From Stenotrophomonas nitritireducens (GTDB lineage Bacteria; Pseudomonadota; Gammaproteobacteria; Xanthomonadales; Xanthomonadaceae), in assembly GCF_001431425.1 (NCBI RefSeq), contig NZ_LDJG01000001.1:1-64000 (forward strand): DNA of 64,000 nucleotides. Direction: 5' to 3'. The stretch's first letter is position 1. Each line of letters begins with the position of its first letter. The notes under the pieces were generated by a model. That model was not told where the DNA came from. It saw only the letters and a list, made by a program, of their open reading frames with translations, and did no database searches. Below, in pieces: positions 8,234 to 21,486 of this stretch. The translations under genes were made by a program, and so were the position numbers.

Positions 8234-9529
8234 ATGCAAGCTTCGATCGAATCCACCGGCAACCTGGAACGCCGCCTGACCTTCTCCCTGCCGGAGGAGC
8301 GCCTGCAGAGCCACATCAGTGGCCGGCTCGGCGAGATCGCCCGCACCGTGCGCATCAAGGGCTTCCGTCCGGGCAAGGTGCCGGCCAAGGTGGTCGAGCA
8401 GCGTTTCGGCCAGCAGGTGCGTGCCGAAGCGATGGACGGCCTGCTGCGCGAGACCTTCGATGCCGCGCTGCGCGAGCATGAGCTGCGCATCGCCGGCAAC
8501 CCGCGCATCGACAAGGCTGGCGAAGGCGAGTTCGATTTCGTCGCCACCGTCGAGCTGGTGCCGGATTTCGGCGATGTCGACGTGACCAAGCTGACCGTGG
8601 TGCGCCACGCCGCCGAAGTCGCCGACACCGACATCGATCAGATGATCGAGAACCTGCGCCAGCAGCGCCGCAGCTGGAAGGCGGTCGCGCGCGGCGCGCA
8701 GGAAGGCGATCTGGTCGCGCTGGAAACCTGGTCGCAGGCCGGTGACGAGCGCCTGCCGGCCGAAGGCGTGGAGCAGGGTACGATCATTGTTGGCCAGGGC
8801 ATGATGTTCGAGCAGATCGAAAAGGGTCTGGTCGGCCTGGCCAAGGGCGAAGAGAAGACGCTGGACGTCGAATTCCCGGCCGACTGGCGCGTGCCGGCGC
8901 TGGCCGGCAGGAACGTCAAGGTCACGGTCAAGGCCACCGAGGTGTCCGAGCCGGTGGTGCCGGAAGTCGACGCCGCCTTCATCAAGAGCTTCGGCGTGAA
9001 GAACGGCGGTCTGGAGCAGTTCCGCGCCGACATCCGTTCGAACCTTGAGCGTGAGCTCAAGGGCGCGCTGATGAACCGCCTGCGCCGCGAAGTGGGCGAG
9101 CAGCTGATCGCCGCCTATGCGTCGGTCGAACTGCCGCCGCGCCTGGTCGAGAGCGAAGCCCGCGCCATGCTGGCCCAGCAGATCGACGCGATCCGCCGCC
9201 AGGGCGGCAATCCCGGCAATGTGCCGGCCGATGCGCACGAAGGCTTCAAGGACGCCGCCTCCAAGCGCGTGCTGGTCGGCCTGCTGGTCGGCGAGGTTGC
9301 CCGCCGGAACGACCTGCGCCTGGACCCCAAGCGCCTGAACGAAACCATGCGCCTGATCGCCTCGACCTACGAAGAGCCGGAGCAGGTCATTGAGATGTAC
9401 CGCAACGACCCCCAGCTGATGGGTAGCCTGCAGAACCGCGTGATGGAAGAGCAGGTCATCGACTGGATCGCCGAGCGTGCCCAGCACACCGAGCAGGCGC
9501 TGTCGTTCCAGGAAGCGATCCGCCAGTAA
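8234..9529 (+). CDS. tig: trigger factor
   Basis: Ribosome-bound chaperone and FKBP-type prolyl isomerase of 431 residues, acting on nascent chains. The N-terminal ribosome-binding domain contains the signature GFRPGKVP at about residues 44-51. The middle FKBP-like PPIase domain (about 150-240) and C-terminal helical chaperone arms follow. The ATG at 8234 has GGCAGGAG upstream; a longer open frame reaches back over the tRNA-Leu gene and is spurious. It heads the conserved tig-clpP-clpX-lon-hupB order. Confidence 0.97.
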   Translation: MQASIESTGNLERRLTFSLPEERLQSHISGRLGEIARTVRIKGFRPGKVPAKVVEQRFGQQVRAEAMDGLLRETFDAALREHELRIAGNPRIDKAGEGEFDFVATVELVPDFGDVDVTKLTVVRHAAEVADTDIDQMIENLRQQRRSWKAVARGAQEGDLVALETWSQAGDERLPAEGVEQGTIIVGQGMMFEQIEKGLVGLAKGEEKTLDVEFPADWRVPALAGRNVKVTVKATEVSEPVVPEVDAAFIKSFGVKNGGLEQFRADIRSNLERELKGALMNRLRREVGEQLIAAYASVELPPRLVESEARAMLAQQIDAIRRQGGNPGNVPADAHEGFKDAASKRVLVGLLVGEVARRNDLRLDPKRLNETMRLIASTYEEPEQVIEMYRNDPQLMGSLQNRVMEEQVIDWIAERAQHTEQALSFQEAIRQ

Positions 9530-9595
9530 GGCGGCCGCTCCATCCGCCCCGCGCTCCGGCGCGGGGATGTTTTCCGTCAAATACAGGTGCCTCAC

Positions 9596-10222
9596 ATGGA
9601 CAACCGAACCACAGCCTTGAACATGGTTCCGATGGTGGTCGAACAGACCAGCCGCGGCGAGCGCGCCTACGACATCTATTCGCGCCTGCTCAAGGAACGG
9701 ATCATCTTCCTGGTCGGTCCGATCGACGACCACGTCGCCAATCTGGTGGTCGCGCAGATGCTGTTCCTCGAGGCGGAGAACCCCGAAAAGGACATTCATC
9801 TGTACATCAACTCGCCCGGCGGCGTGGTGACGGCGGGTCTGGCGATCTACGACACGATGCAGTTCATCAAGCCCGACGTCAGCACCATGTGTACCGGCCA
9901 GGCCTGCAGCATGGGGTCGTTCCTGCTGATGGCCGGCGCCAAGGGCAAGCGTTTCGCGCTGCCCAACTCGCGGGTGATGATCCACCAGCCGTCCGGTGGC
10001 GCGCAGGGGCAGGCGACCGACATCGAAATCCATGCGAAGGAAATCCTCTACCTGCGCCAGCGCCTGAATGGGCTGTATGCCCAGCACACCGGGCAGCCGC
10101 TGGAGCGGATCGAGCGCGACATGGAGCGCGACCGTTTCCTGAGCGCGGAAGCAGCGAAGGAATACGGCCTGGTCGACCAGGTCGTGGATCGTCGATCGGA
10201 AGAGTCGATCCAGCCGGCGTGA
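9596..10222 (+). CDS. clpP: ATP-dependent Clp protease proteolytic subunit
   Basis: Serine peptidase of 208 residues forming the 14-mer chamber that degrades proteins unfolded by ClpX. The catalytic triad is Ser105 (GQACSMGSF), His130 (VMIHQPSGG) and Asp179. The ATG at 9596 is chosen over a GTG three codons earlier because AGGTG lies 8 bases upstream. It is 66 bp after tig and 127 bp before clpX, its partner. Confidence 0.97.
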   Translation: MDNRTTALNMVPMVVEQTSRGERAYDIYSRLLKERIIFLVGPIDDHVANLVVAQMLFLEAENPEKDIHLYINSPGGVVTAGLAIYDTMQFIKPDVSTMCTGQACSMGSFLLMAGAKGKRFALPNSRVMIHQPSGGAQGQATDIEIHAKEILYLRQRLNGLYAQHTGQPLERIERDMERDRFLSAEAAKEYGLVDQVVDRRSEESIQPA

Positions 10223-10349
10223 CCGGTACAAGTAGCCGAAAACACGGTGTTTTCTGCAGGGTCGGAACTGGACTGGCGTCCATCCGGCCCTGTGCTATTC
10301 TCGAAATCGAACCCCCTGTTCACGGGGGGAGCAACTGGGTAAGCGAAGC

Positions 10350-11630
<1,281 letters not shown>

Positions 11631-11710
11631 ACGGGCGGCACGGAGTGCCCTGTCGAGGGCCTGTGAAGCCCGGTTCAGGCCTCGCCCTCGACCCCACTTG
11701 CATCACCCCG

Positions 11711-11744
11711 CCGATGGCCCCATAACGGGGCCATCGGCTTTTTT
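11711..11744 (+). terminator. rho-independent terminator of clpX
   Basis: Perfect 11-bp stem CCGATGGCCCC/GGGGCCATCGG with loop ATAAC, then CTTTTTT; 34 bp before lon. Confidence 0.92.
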
Positions 11745-11777
11745 CATGGCCGCCCCCGAATCCAAGTGGAGCCCCCC

Positions 11778-14234
<2,457 letters not shown>

Positions 14235-14283
14235 TGATGAACGCAAAATCCCTTGAAACCCGCGTCGTTATTGGCTTTTCGGC

Positions 14284-14312
14284 TTGCGTGGGTAGGGGGG
14301 CGCTGGTATAAA
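14284..14312 (+). promoter_or_regulatory. promoter of hupB
   Basis: TTGCGT (14284-14289), 17-bp spacer, TATAAA (14307-14312). It gives a leader of about 120 nt before the HU start. Confidence 0.6.
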
Positions 14313-14442
14313 AGTGCGACTCACGCGCCCGCTCGACGAGCGGGCGATGTGTTTGCAGGATCTTACGGTTGCCGCCGCTGCTGTAACGGGCGACGACCAA
14401 CCCAATCTATTCCGCGGGTTGCCGCATAGGGAGTTTTACATA

Positions 14443-14715
14443 ATGAACAAGACCGAATTGATCGATGGCGTTGCCGCTGCTGCTGACCTGTCCAAGGCCG
14501 AGGCCGGCCGTGCGGTCGATGCCGTCGTCGCCGAGATCACCAAGGCGCTGAAGAAGGGCGACGCCGTGACGCTGGTCGGCTTCGGCACCTTCCAGGTCCG
14601 CGAGCGCGCCGAGCGCACCGGCCGCAACCCGAAGACCGGCGACACCATCAAGATCGCTGCTTCGAAAAATCCTGCCTTCAAGGCTGGTAAAGCCCTGAAG
14701 GACGCTGTAAACTAA
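14443..14715 (+). CDS. hupB: DNA-binding protein HU-beta
   Basis: Nucleoid protein of 90 residues. It has the full HU signature [18 protein letters not shown] with the DNA-intercalating arm, and ends KALKDAVN. Start ATG with AGGGAG about ten bases upstream. It sits directly downstream of lon as in many proteobacteria and is itself a known Lon substrate in E. coli. Confidence 0.96.
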   Translation: MNKTELIDGVAAAADLSKAEAGRAVDAVVAEITKALKKGDAVTLVGFGTFQVRERAERTGRNPKTGDTIKIAASKNPAFKAGKALKDAVN

Positions 14716-14727
14716 GCGGCTCACCGG

Positions 14728-14802
14728 GGGTGCTTAGCTCAGTGGTAGAGCGTCTCCCTTACAAGGAGAGGGTCGGGGGTTCGAAACCCTCAGCACCCAC
14801 CA
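14728..14802 (+). tRNA. tRNA-Val (TAC)
   Basis: 75 nt with CCA, 12 bp after hupB. Acceptor GGGTGCT/AGCACCC; anticodon TAC between TCTCC and GGAGA. Confidence 0.96.
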
Positions 14803-14833
14803 CGTAAAAGCACCGTCGAGCAGTATTGAAAGT

Positions 14834-14910
14834 GGAGCGGTAGTTCAGCTGGTTAGAATGCTGGCCTGTCACGCCGGAGGTCGCGGGTTCGAGTCCCGTC
14901 CGCTCCGCCA
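14834..14910 (+). tRNA. tRNA-Asp (GTC), copy 1
   Basis: 77 nt with CCA. Acceptor GGAGCGG/CCGCTCC, anticodon GTC in loop CTGTCAC. Identical in sequence to the two copies downstream. Confidence 0.97.
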
Positions 14911-14918
14911 GTTTCAAG

Positions 14919-14950
14919 AAGGCCCCTGAGCGATCGGGGGCCTTGCTTTC
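14919..14950 (+). terminator. terminator after tRNA-Asp copy 1
   Basis: Stem AAGGCCCC/GGGGCCTT followed by GCTTTCTCT. Confidence 0.75.
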
Positions 14951-14991
14951 TCTCCACCCGCGGGTGGAGGCGAAGGCGAACAATCAAGTGC

Positions 14992-15068
14992 GGAGCGGTA
15001 GTTCAGCTGGTTAGAATGCTGGCCTGTCACGCCGGAGGTCGCGGGTTCGAGTCCCGTCCGCTCCGCCA
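14992..15068 (+). tRNA. tRNA-Asp (GTC), copy 2
   Basis: Same 77-nt sequence as copy 1, anticodon GTC, CCA encoded. Confidence 0.97.
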
Positions 15069-15134
15069 GTTCCATCCGCCACTGCATGCAGTGGCACCCG
15101 GTCGCGATGTCGATCGGTAACAGTTTCAATATGC

Positions 15135-15211
15135 GGAGCGGTAGTTCAGCTGGTTAGAATGCTGGCCTGTCACGCCGGAGGTCGCGGGTTCGAGTCCCGT
15201 CCGCTCCGCCA
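15135..15211 (+). tRNA. tRNA-Asp (GTC), copy 3
   Basis: Same 77-nt sequence, anticodon GTC, CCA encoded. The three copies are spaced 158 and 143 bp apart (start to start) with unrelated spacers. Confidence 0.97.
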
Positions 15212-15220
15212 TTGATTCCA

Positions 15221-15250
15221 AGCCCCGGGCCATAAGCCCGGGGTTTTTTT
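15221..15250 (+). terminator. terminator after the tRNA-Asp cluster
   Basis: Stem CCCCGGGC/GCCCGGGG, loop CATAA, then seven T residues. Confidence 0.92.
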
Positions 15251-15473
15251 ATTCCCGCCCGCCATGAGGGATCGCTCGGGCCGTCGGCGGGCGATGGCAA
15301 AAGCCGCTCCCGGCGTTTCTTACCCGCTGCCCGGGCAATGGCCGGGCGGATCCGGGATGGCACCGGCACTGCGGGAGGTTTCCGCCGGGACCGGCGTGCG
15401 GCCGGGCCGGCTGGGAGTCAGGCGGGAAGCGGGTTACACTGCCCGGCTCGCCAATCAGGCCTTGATTTCTCCC

Positions 15474-17444
15474 ATGCTGCAGAAACTCCGCGACAAGACC
15501 TCGGGCTGGATCGTGACCGTGATCCTGGGGCTGCTGATGATTCCGTTCCTGTTCGTGATCGACAACAGCTATCTCGGCGGTGTCGGCGCGCAGAACGTCG
15601 CCAAGGTGTCCGCACCGCCGTCGTGGTGGCGTTCGGCGCCGTCGTGGTGGCCGATGTCGTTCCTGTGGAACCACCATGAGATCAGCGTCGAGGAGTTCCG
15701 TACGCGCTTCGAACAGGCGCGCATGGAAGCCCGCGAGCAGCAGAGCGACAACTTCGATCCGCGCCATTTCGAGACGGTCGAGAACAAGCTGGCCGTGCTC
15801 GACCAGATGATCGACGAGCAGGTGGTCCGCCTGGCGGCCGACGATGCACGCATCGTGATCGGCGACGCGGCCGTGCGCAGCTACATCGCCAGCATCCCGG
15901 CATTCCAGCGCGACGGCAAGTTCGATCCGGAGCAGTACCGCCTGGTGCTGGCGCAGAGCCAGCCACCGCGCACCCCGGCGATGTTCGACCAGGTGGTCCG
16001 CACCAGCCTGCAGCAGTCGATCATCCCGACCGCGCTGGCGCAGTCGGGCTTCGCCACCAAGGGCGAAAGCGAGCGGCTGCTGAAACTGCTGGGCGAGACG
16101 CGCGACGTGGAGTTCGCGATGCTGCCGGCGCCGGAGGCAGACACCTCGGCGGTGGACGACGCGCAGATCAAGCAGTGGTACGACGCGCATGCGCGCGACT
16201 TCCTGCAGCCGGAAAGCGTGTCCATCGAATACGTCGAGCTGGATGCGTCGCACATGCCGGCGGCCGCGCCTGCGGACGAGGCGGCGCTGCGCCGTCGCTA
16301 TGAAGAAGAGAAGGCGCGCTTCGTGGCCCCGGAACAGCGCCTGGCCTCGCACATCCTGATCAGCGCCGGCAGTGATGCCGCCTCGCAGAAGGCCGCCGAA
16401 GCCAAGGCCGCCAAGCTGGCCGAAGAAGCCAAGCAGCCGGGTGCCGACTTCGCCGCGCTGGCCAAGGCCAACTCCGACGATCCGGGTTCCAAGGCCGAAG
16501 GCGGCGACCTGGGTTGGGTCGAGCATGGCGTGATGGTGAAGCCGTTCGAGGATGCGCTGTTCGCCATGCAGCCGGGCCAGGTCAGCGGTCCGGTGAAGAC
16601 CGAGTTCGGCTATCACGTGCTGAAGCTGCGTGAGGTCAAGGGCGGCGAAGGCCGTCCGTTCGAAGAAGTGCGCGACCAGCTCGCGGCCGAGCAGATGCAG
16701 GCCGACAACGAGCGTGCGTTCAACGACCTGAGCGGCCGCCTGGTGGACCAGGTCTACAAGAATCCGACCGTGCTGGATTCGGCGGCCAAGGAAGTGGGGT
16801 TGCCGGTGCAGACGCTGGGGCCGTTCACCCACGCCACCGCCAGCGGCATCGCCGCCAATCCGGCGGTGTTGCGCGCCGCGTTCTCCGATGCGCTGAAGGA
16901 AGACGGCACGGTCAGCGACCCGATCGAACTGGGCCCGAACCACAACGTGATGATCCGGGTGACCGCGCATACGCCGGAGCAGGCCATCCCGCTGGCGCAG
17001 GCGCGCGAGAAGGTGATCGCCGCGGTGCATGCGCATCGCGCCGAGGAAGCGGCGAAGAAGGCCGCCGATGCGCTGCTGGCCAAGCTGCAGGGCGGCCAGA
17101 CGCTGCAGGCGCTGGCCGAGGGCGAGAAGCTGCAGCTGATGCCGATGCCGGGCCTGCCGCGCACCGCGCCGATGCCGACCGCCGCTGCCAATCGGGCCGT
17201 GTTCAGCGTGGCGCCGCCGGCCGGCGACAAGCCGAGCTATGGCAAGGTGGAGCTGGATGGCGGCCGCTACGCGGTGTTCGCGGTGACCAAGGTCACCCCG
17301 GGCGATCTGAAGGAAGTGCCGGAGCCGCAGCTGGCGATGCTGAAGCAGCAGCTGAGCCAGATCGACGGCGCGGCGGCGGCCAAGGCCTTCGTGGACGGCC
17401 TGCGCAAGCGCTTCAAGGTGCAGGTGCAGGAATCCCAGCTCTGA
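15474..17444 (+). CDS. ppiD: SurA N-terminal/PpiC-domain periplasmic chaperone PpiD
   Basis: Membrane-anchored periplasmic folding factor of 656 residues acting near the Sec translocon. A short cytoplasmic N-terminus is followed by one transmembrane helix (about residues 12-30), a SurA-like chaperone region, and a parvulin domain (about 265-385, with ASHILI and GGDLGWVEHG). A long C-terminal chaperone part follows. Unusual is a Trp-rich stretch just after the membrane helix (SWWRSAPSWWPMSFLW). The ATG at 15474 places the helix correctly; no good Shine-Dalgarno is visible. A -10-like TACACT lies at about 15435. Two hairpins follow the gene. Confidence 0.9.
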   Translation: MLQKLRDKTSGWIVTVILGLLMIPFLFVIDNSYLGGVGAQNVAKVSAPPSWWRSAPSWWPMSFLWNHHEISVEEFRTRFEQARMEAREQQSDNFDPRHFETVENKLAVLDQMIDEQVVRLAADDARIVIGDAAVRSYIASIPAFQRDGKFDPEQYRLVLAQSQPPRTPAMFDQVVRTSLQQSIIPTALAQSGFATKGESERLLKLLGETRDVEFAMLPAPEADTSAVDDAQIKQWYDAHARDFLQPESVSIEYVELDASHMPAAAPADEAALRRRYEEEKARFVAPEQRLASHILISAGSDAASQKAAEAKAAKLAEEAKQPGADFAALAKANSDDPGSKAEGGDLGWVEHGVMVKPFEDALFAMQPGQVSGPVKTEFGYHVLKLREVKGGEGRPFEEVRDQLAAEQMQADNERAFNDLSGRLVDQVYKNPTVLDSAAKEVGLPVQTLGPFTHATASGIAANPAVLRAAFSDALKEDGTVSDPIELGPNHNVMIRVTAHTPEQAIPLAQAREKVIAAVHAHRAEEAAKKAADALLAKLQGGQTLQALAEGEKLQLMPMPGLPRTAPMPTAAANRAVFSVAPPAGDKPSYGKVELDGGRYAVFAVTKVTPGDLKEVPEPQLAMLKQQLSQIDGAAAAKAFVDGLRKRFKVQVQESQL

Positions 17445-17499
17445 AACGCAGACCGAACCGGGGCATTCCCTGAGGAATCCCCGGTTTCCATGAAGCAGA

Positions 17500-17529
17500 A
17501 AGCCCGGTTTGCAGCCGGGCTTTCCTGTT
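17500..17529 (+). terminator. terminator after ppiD
   Basis: AAGCCCGG/CCGGGCTT stem followed by TCCTGTTT. A second stem (AACCGGGG/CCCCGGTT, 17457-17487) precedes it. Confidence 0.75.
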
Positions 17530-17556
17530 TCTGGCGCCTGGAGAGCCGAAGCCGCG

Positions 17557-18768
17557 TCAGCGGCTTTCTTCGTAGCGCAGCACCATGCCGGGCTTGAGGA
17601 CCGCGTTGGCGTCCAGGTTGTTGCGGGAAAGCAGGGTCTTGACCGGAATGCCGTAACGGCGCGCGATCGACCAGGCCGATTCGCCGCTGCGGACCGTGTG
17701 GCGGCGCCCGCTGCTACCGGCGCCCAAGGCCGCCACGGTAGTGGTGGCGACATCGATCGCGGCGGGGGCGGGGAGTGCGGGCACGCTGGCGGAGGGCGCC
17801 ATGGCCATGCTTTGGGTGTCCATGCCCGTATCCGGCAGGGCCGGCGCCAGCACCCGCGTGCCGGCGCGCTTGCCGGTGACGGCGGGGTTGAGCCGGGCGA
17901 CGCGCGCCGGGTCCAGCGCATTGCTGGCCGACCAGTCGGCCAGAGTGGTGCCGGCGGGCAGCGCGTGCCCGCGCAGGACCGGTACCGGGCGGTCGAGGGC
18001 CGCCATCAGGTCCGGCTCCTTCTCCGCCTGCTCAAGCACGCAGGCCAGGGCGTGCAGTTTCTCCACATAGGCGTGGGTGATCGGGGACAGGCCCGGCAGT
18101 TCGGCCGGGCGCGCGTTCTGCGCATTCATGCCGCCACGGCGCAGGGCCTGGAGGACGCGGTATTCCCCCGCGTTGTAGGCCATGACCGCCAGCTGCCAGT
18201 CGCCGCCGAACATGCCATACAGCGTTTTCAGGTAGCGCACCGCGGCCCGGGTCGAATCCACCGCCGAAAGCCGGCCGTCGTAGCCGCTCTCCATCGGTAC
18301 CCGATGGTTGCGTGCGGTGGTGGCGATGAACTGCCACAACCCGGCAGGGCCGCTGGCATTGCGCGCGCCGGGACGATAGCCGCTTTCCACGAAGGGAATC
18401 AGCGCGAATTCGGTGGGCAGGCCGGCGCCACGCAGTTCGTCCACCACGTAGCCGAACAGCGGCAGGGCGTCGTCCTCGACATTGCCCAGCCGCGAGGGCG
18501 CATGCGCGAACTGCTTGCGCCAGCGCGGGCTGGTCGCGTCCGCATCGCATTGCGCCACGGCCAGTCCCTCGCGGAAGCTGGTGAATATCTGGTGGCCGTT
18601 GCGGGTAAGCGGCGCCGGCAGCATGGCCGGATCGGTCGGCAGGGCCGCGAGCGAAGCGATGTTCTGGGTCAGGCCGGCGCTGGCCGGCAGCGACTGTGCG
18701 CCGGCGGTGACGCCGGCACCGGCGCCGAGCAGCAGCCCCAGCGCCAATGACAGGCCGCGCCGCTTCAC
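17557..18768 (-). CDS. mltD: LysM-containing lytic transglycosylase (MltD-like)
   Basis: Periplasmic murein hydrolase of 403 residues cleaving the MurNAc-GlcNAc bond with 1,6-anhydro product. A signal peptide ([22 protein letters not shown]) precedes the SLT domain. The catalytic Glu is in FVESGYRPG, followed by GPAGLWQF and AYNAGE. A degenerate middle LysM-like segment and a clear C-terminal LysM ([17 protein letters not shown]) follow. There is no lipobox, unlike E. coli MltD, so it may be soluble. The GTG start overlaps the stop of gloB (GTGA), as in the mltD-gloB adjacency of E. coli. Confidence 0.87.
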   Translation of the reverse strand: MKRRGLSLALGLLLGAGAGVTAGAQSLPASAGLTQNIASLAALPTDPAMLPAPLTRNGHQIFTSFREGLAVAQCDADATSPRWRKQFAHAPSRLGNVEDDALPLFGYVVDELRGAGLPTEFALIPFVESGYRPGARNASGPAGLWQFIATTARNHRVPMESGYDGRLSAVDSTRAAVRYLKTLYGMFGGDWQLAVMAYNAGEYRVLQALRRGGMNAQNARPAELPGLSPITHAYVEKLHALACVLEQAEKEPDLMAALDRPVPVLRGHALPAGTTLADWSASNALDPARVARLNPAVTGKRAGTRVLAPALPDTGMDTQSMAMAPSASVPALPAPAAIDVATTTVAALGAGSSGRRHTVRSGESAWSIARRYGIPVKTLLSRNNLDANAVLKPGMVLRYEESR

Positions 18769-19529
18769 GCGCGGAAACCGTCTTTCCAGCGCCGTAATTC
18801 GGCGAACACTTCCGCTGCGTCCATCGGCGCGCGGCCCAGCCGCGCGGCAACGGCCTGGCGCACGGGTTCGGCATGCGTGCGCAGGAAGGGATTGCATTCC
18901 AGTTCGCTGGACAGCAGCGAGGGGACGGTCGGGCGGGAACGGCTGCGCATGTCCATGGCTTCCTGTTGGCGGCGGTGCAATGCCGCGTTGGTGGGATCGA
19001 CATGCCGCGCGAACACGGCATTGCCCAGCGTGTACTCATGCCCGCAACAGACCCGCGTCTGCGCCGGCAAAGCTGCCAACCGCTCCAGCGAGGCCAGCAT
19101 CCGGGCGGGCGTACCTTCGAACATGCGTCCACAGCCCAGGCTGAACAACGTGTCGCCACAGAACAGATGACCGTGGCCATGGAAGGCGATATGGCTTCGG
19201 GTGTGGCCGGGAACGGACAGCACGGTGAAATCGAAGCCGGCCGATTGTACCCGGTCGCCTTCGCCGACCCTTTCACATTCCAGGTGAATTCGTTCATCTT
19301 CCGGGGCGAAGACTGGCAGGGCGGGCCAGCGTTCCCGCAGTTCCGCCACGCCGCCGATGTGGTCGTCATGGTGATGGGTGAGCAGGATCGCCGCCGGCTG
19401 CATGCCCTGCGCGGCCGCGTCGAGCACTGGTTGCGCCTGGCCCGGATCGACGAACAAGGTGCTTCCATCGGGCGCCTGCAGCGCCCAGATGTAGTTGTCC
19501 TGGAATGCAGGCAGGGCGGTCAGTCGCAT
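18765..19529 (-). CDS. gloB: hydroxyacylglutathione hydrolase (glyoxalase II)
   Basis: Metallo-beta-lactamase-fold hydrolase of 254 residues splitting S-D-lactoylglutathione in methylglyoxal detoxification. The metal motif THHHDDH is at about residues 51-57, further metal ligands are in PGHTRSH and FCGDTLF, and the substrate-binding CCGHEYT is present. The C-terminal glyoxalase II domain is present. It is divergent from the methyltransferase gene with only 11 bp between start codons, so the promoters of each lie inside the other gene or are shared. Confidence 0.94.
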   Translation of the reverse strand: MRLTALPAFQDNYIWALQAPDGSTLFVDPGQAQPVLDAAAQGMQPAAILLTHHHDDHIGGVAELRERWPALPVFAPEDERIHLECERVGEGDRVQSAGFDFTVLSVPGHTRSHIAFHGHGHLFCGDTLFSLGCGRMFEGTPARMLASLERLAALPAQTRVCCGHEYTLGNAVFARHVDPTNAALHRRQQEAMDMRSRSRPTVPSLLSSELECNPFLRTHAEPVRQAVAARLGRAPMDAAEVFAELRRWKDGFRA

Positions 19530-19540
19530 AGAATTGGACC

Positions 19541-20194
19541 ATGCCTGCCGCCCCGTTCCCCCGTCAAGCTGCAGTCTCGGCCTGGTTTGAGAAGGCTGGA
19601 GTGGGGGCGATGCGGGCAGCGGAGCAGCGCCATCTGCTCGATCAGGTGCGGAGTTTCCCTGCGCAGCCCTGGTTGTGGCTTGCTCCCTGCGCGACCTGGC
19701 TGCCGGAAGAAGCGCCCAATGGGCGTGGAGTGCGGTTGCACCGGGCCGCCGACGGGCGTGGCTGGGGAGGGGACGTGTGCTGTGCCTTGCCGCTGCCGCT
19801 GCCTTCGGAGGCGGTCAACGCCATCGTCCTGCAGCACGTCGCCACGCTGGAGCTGGAGCCGCTGTTGTCCGAGGTCGCGCGCGTGCTGATGCCCGGTGGC
19901 AGGCTCTGGATGACCCTGCTCAACCGCTACAGTCCCTATCGCGCGCGCTGGCAATGGCAGGGCGCGCGGCCGCCGTCGGCCACGCATTGCCAGCTCCGGC
20001 TGCAGCGTGAGGGGCTGCGGGTCCGCTCGATACGCCACTTCGGGCCGTTGTGGAGCGAATCAGGGCGGGCCGGCGGCAAGGCATTGCCGGGATTGCGCGC
20101 GGTCTGCGTGCTGGAATTCGAGAAGCGTGCCGCGGCCTTCATCGGCCCGGAACCCGTGCGGCCGGTGGGCTGGCGCGGGCCGCTGGCGACCTGA
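19541..20194 (+). CDS. class I SAM-dependent methyltransferase, substrate unknown
   Basis: Protein of 217 residues with a degenerate methyltransferase fold. The best-preserved part is the motif around [21 protein letters not shown], the conserved post-motif-III segment of methyltransferases; the Gly-rich SAM loop is weak. Homologues are consistently encoded between gloB and rnhA in gammaproteobacteria (YafS in E. coli). It precedes rnhA by 21 bp and dnaQ follows, so the three form a probable operon. The substrate is not known. Confidence 0.7.
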   Translation: MPAAPFPRQAAVSAWFEKAGVGAMRAAEQRHLLDQVRSFPAQPWLWLAPCATWLPEEAPNGRGVRLHRAADGRGWGGDVCCALPLPLPSEAVNAIVLQHVATLELEPLLSEVARVLMPGGRLWMTLLNRYSPYRARWQWQGARPPSATHCQLRLQREGLRVRSIRHFGPLWSESGRAGGKALPGLRAVCVLEFEKRAAAFIGPEPVRPVGWRGPLAT

Positions 20195-20215
20195 CGCTTC
20201 ATTCAACGGAACGAC

Positions 20216-20668
20216 ATGAAATCGATTGAAATACATACCGACGGCGCCTGCCTCGGCAACCCGGGGCCGGGCGGCTGGGCGGCGTTGCTGCGCTACAAGG
20301 CGCATGAGCGCGAACTGTCCGGTGGCGAGGTCCATACCACCAACAACCGGATGGAATTGATGGCGGCTATTGCCGGGCTGGAAGCGCTCAGCGAACCCTG
20401 CGAGATCATGCTGCAGACCGATTCGCAGTACGTGCGCCAGGGCATCACCGAGTGGATGTCCGGTTGGGTACGGCGCAACTGGAAGACCGCCGGCGGCGAC
20501 CCGGTGAAGAACCGCGACCTGTGGGAACGCCTGCATGCCGCCACCGGGCGCCACCAGATCGAATGGCGCTGGGTGAAGGGGCACAATGGTGACCCCGACA
20601 ACGAACGCGTGGACCAGTTGGCCCGCGATGCGGCAATCCGCGTGCGCGACGGCGCCGCTAGCAACTGA
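20216..20668 (+). CDS. rnhA: ribonuclease HI
   Basis: Cytosolic nuclease of 150 residues degrading RNA in RNA-DNA hybrids. The acidic catalytic residues are Asp9 (HTDGAC), Glu47 (NNRMEL), Asp69 (QTDSQY) and a C-terminal Asp in [15 protein letters not shown]; the handle region [11 protein letters not shown] is present. Seven bases separate its stop from dnaQ. Confidence 0.97.
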   Translation: MKSIEIHTDGACLGNPGPGGWAALLRYKAHERELSGGEVHTTNNRMELMAAIAGLEALSEPCEIMLQTDSQYVRQGITEWMSGWVRRNWKTAGGDPVKNRDLWERLHAATGRHQIEWRWVKGHNGDPDNERVDQLARDAAIRVRDGAASN

Positions 20669-20675
20669 GGCAGCC

Positions 20676-21401
20676 ATGCGCCAGATCGTCCTTGATACCG
20701 AAACCACCGGCCTGGAATGGAAGAAGGGCAACCGCGTGGTCGAAATCGGCTGCGTCGAACTGCTCGAACGCCGTCCCAGCGGCAACAACTTCCACCGCTA
20801 TCTCAAGCCTGACTGCGAATTCGAGGCGGGGGCGCAGGAAGTCACCGGTCTGAGCCTGGAGTTCCTGGCCGACAAGCCGCTTTTCGAGGAGGTCGTCGAC
20901 GAGTTCCTGGCCTACGTGGACGGCGCCGAGCTGATCATCCACAACGCCGCCTTCGACATGGGCTTCCTCGAAAACGAGATGCAGCTCTTGGGGCGTGGGC
21001 GGCTGGGCGAGCGGGTGACGGTGACCGATACGCTGGCAATGGCGCGCGAGCGTTTCCCCGGGCAGCGCAACTCGCTGGACGCACTGTGCAGGCGGCTGGG
21101 CGTGGACAATTCGCATCGCCACCTGCACGGCGGCCTGCTCGATGCGCAGATCCTGGCCGATGTTTACATCGCACTGACCTCGGGGCAGGAGGAAATCGGC
21201 TTCGGGCTCCCGGAGGCCGAGGCCGCGGGCGCTGCCGGCATGGTGCAGGCCTTCGATGCCGCGGTCCTGCTGCCGCGTCCGCGGGTGGTGACCACCGCAT
21301 CGGAGCTGCAGGCGCACGAGGCGCGCCTGGAACGCCTGCGCAAGAAGGCCGGCCATGCCTGGTGGGATGGCGCGAAGCCTGAAGAAGTGGTCGGCGCGTA
21401 A
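20676..21401 (+). CDS. dnaQ: DNA polymerase III epsilon subunit (3'-5' exonuclease)
   Basis: Proofreading exonuclease of 241 residues in the Pol III core. Exo I is DTET (Asp7, Glu9), Exo II NAAFDMGFL, Exo III HGGLLDAQILADVY (His/Asp), the DEDDh arrangement. The C-terminal tail that binds the alpha subunit is present. Adjacent to rnhA as in E. coli, but on the same strand rather than divergent. Confidence 0.96.
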   Translation: MRQIVLDTETTGLEWKKGNRVVEIGCVELLERRPSGNNFHRYLKPDCEFEAGAQEVTGLSLEFLADKPLFEEVVDEFLAYVDGAELIIHNAAFDMGFLENEMQLLGRGRLGERVTVTDTLAMARERFPGQRNSLDALCRRLGVDNSHRHLHGGLLDAQILADVYIALTSGQEEIGFGLPEAEAAGAAGMVQAFDAAVLLPRPRVVTTASELQAHEARLERLRKKAGHAWWDGAKPEEVVGA

Positions 21402-21486
21402 AGCGGGGAGGAGCGTCGGCCGCCGGCCGGTATCACGCGCGGTATGGGATGCCCGCGGCAGCCGGCTGTCTATCCGCGCGCCGCGC

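Noticed and set aside
15249-17921. 890-codon minus-strand frame opposite ppiD
   Set aside because: Antisense to ppiD, extending into the MltD-like gene in the wrong frame.
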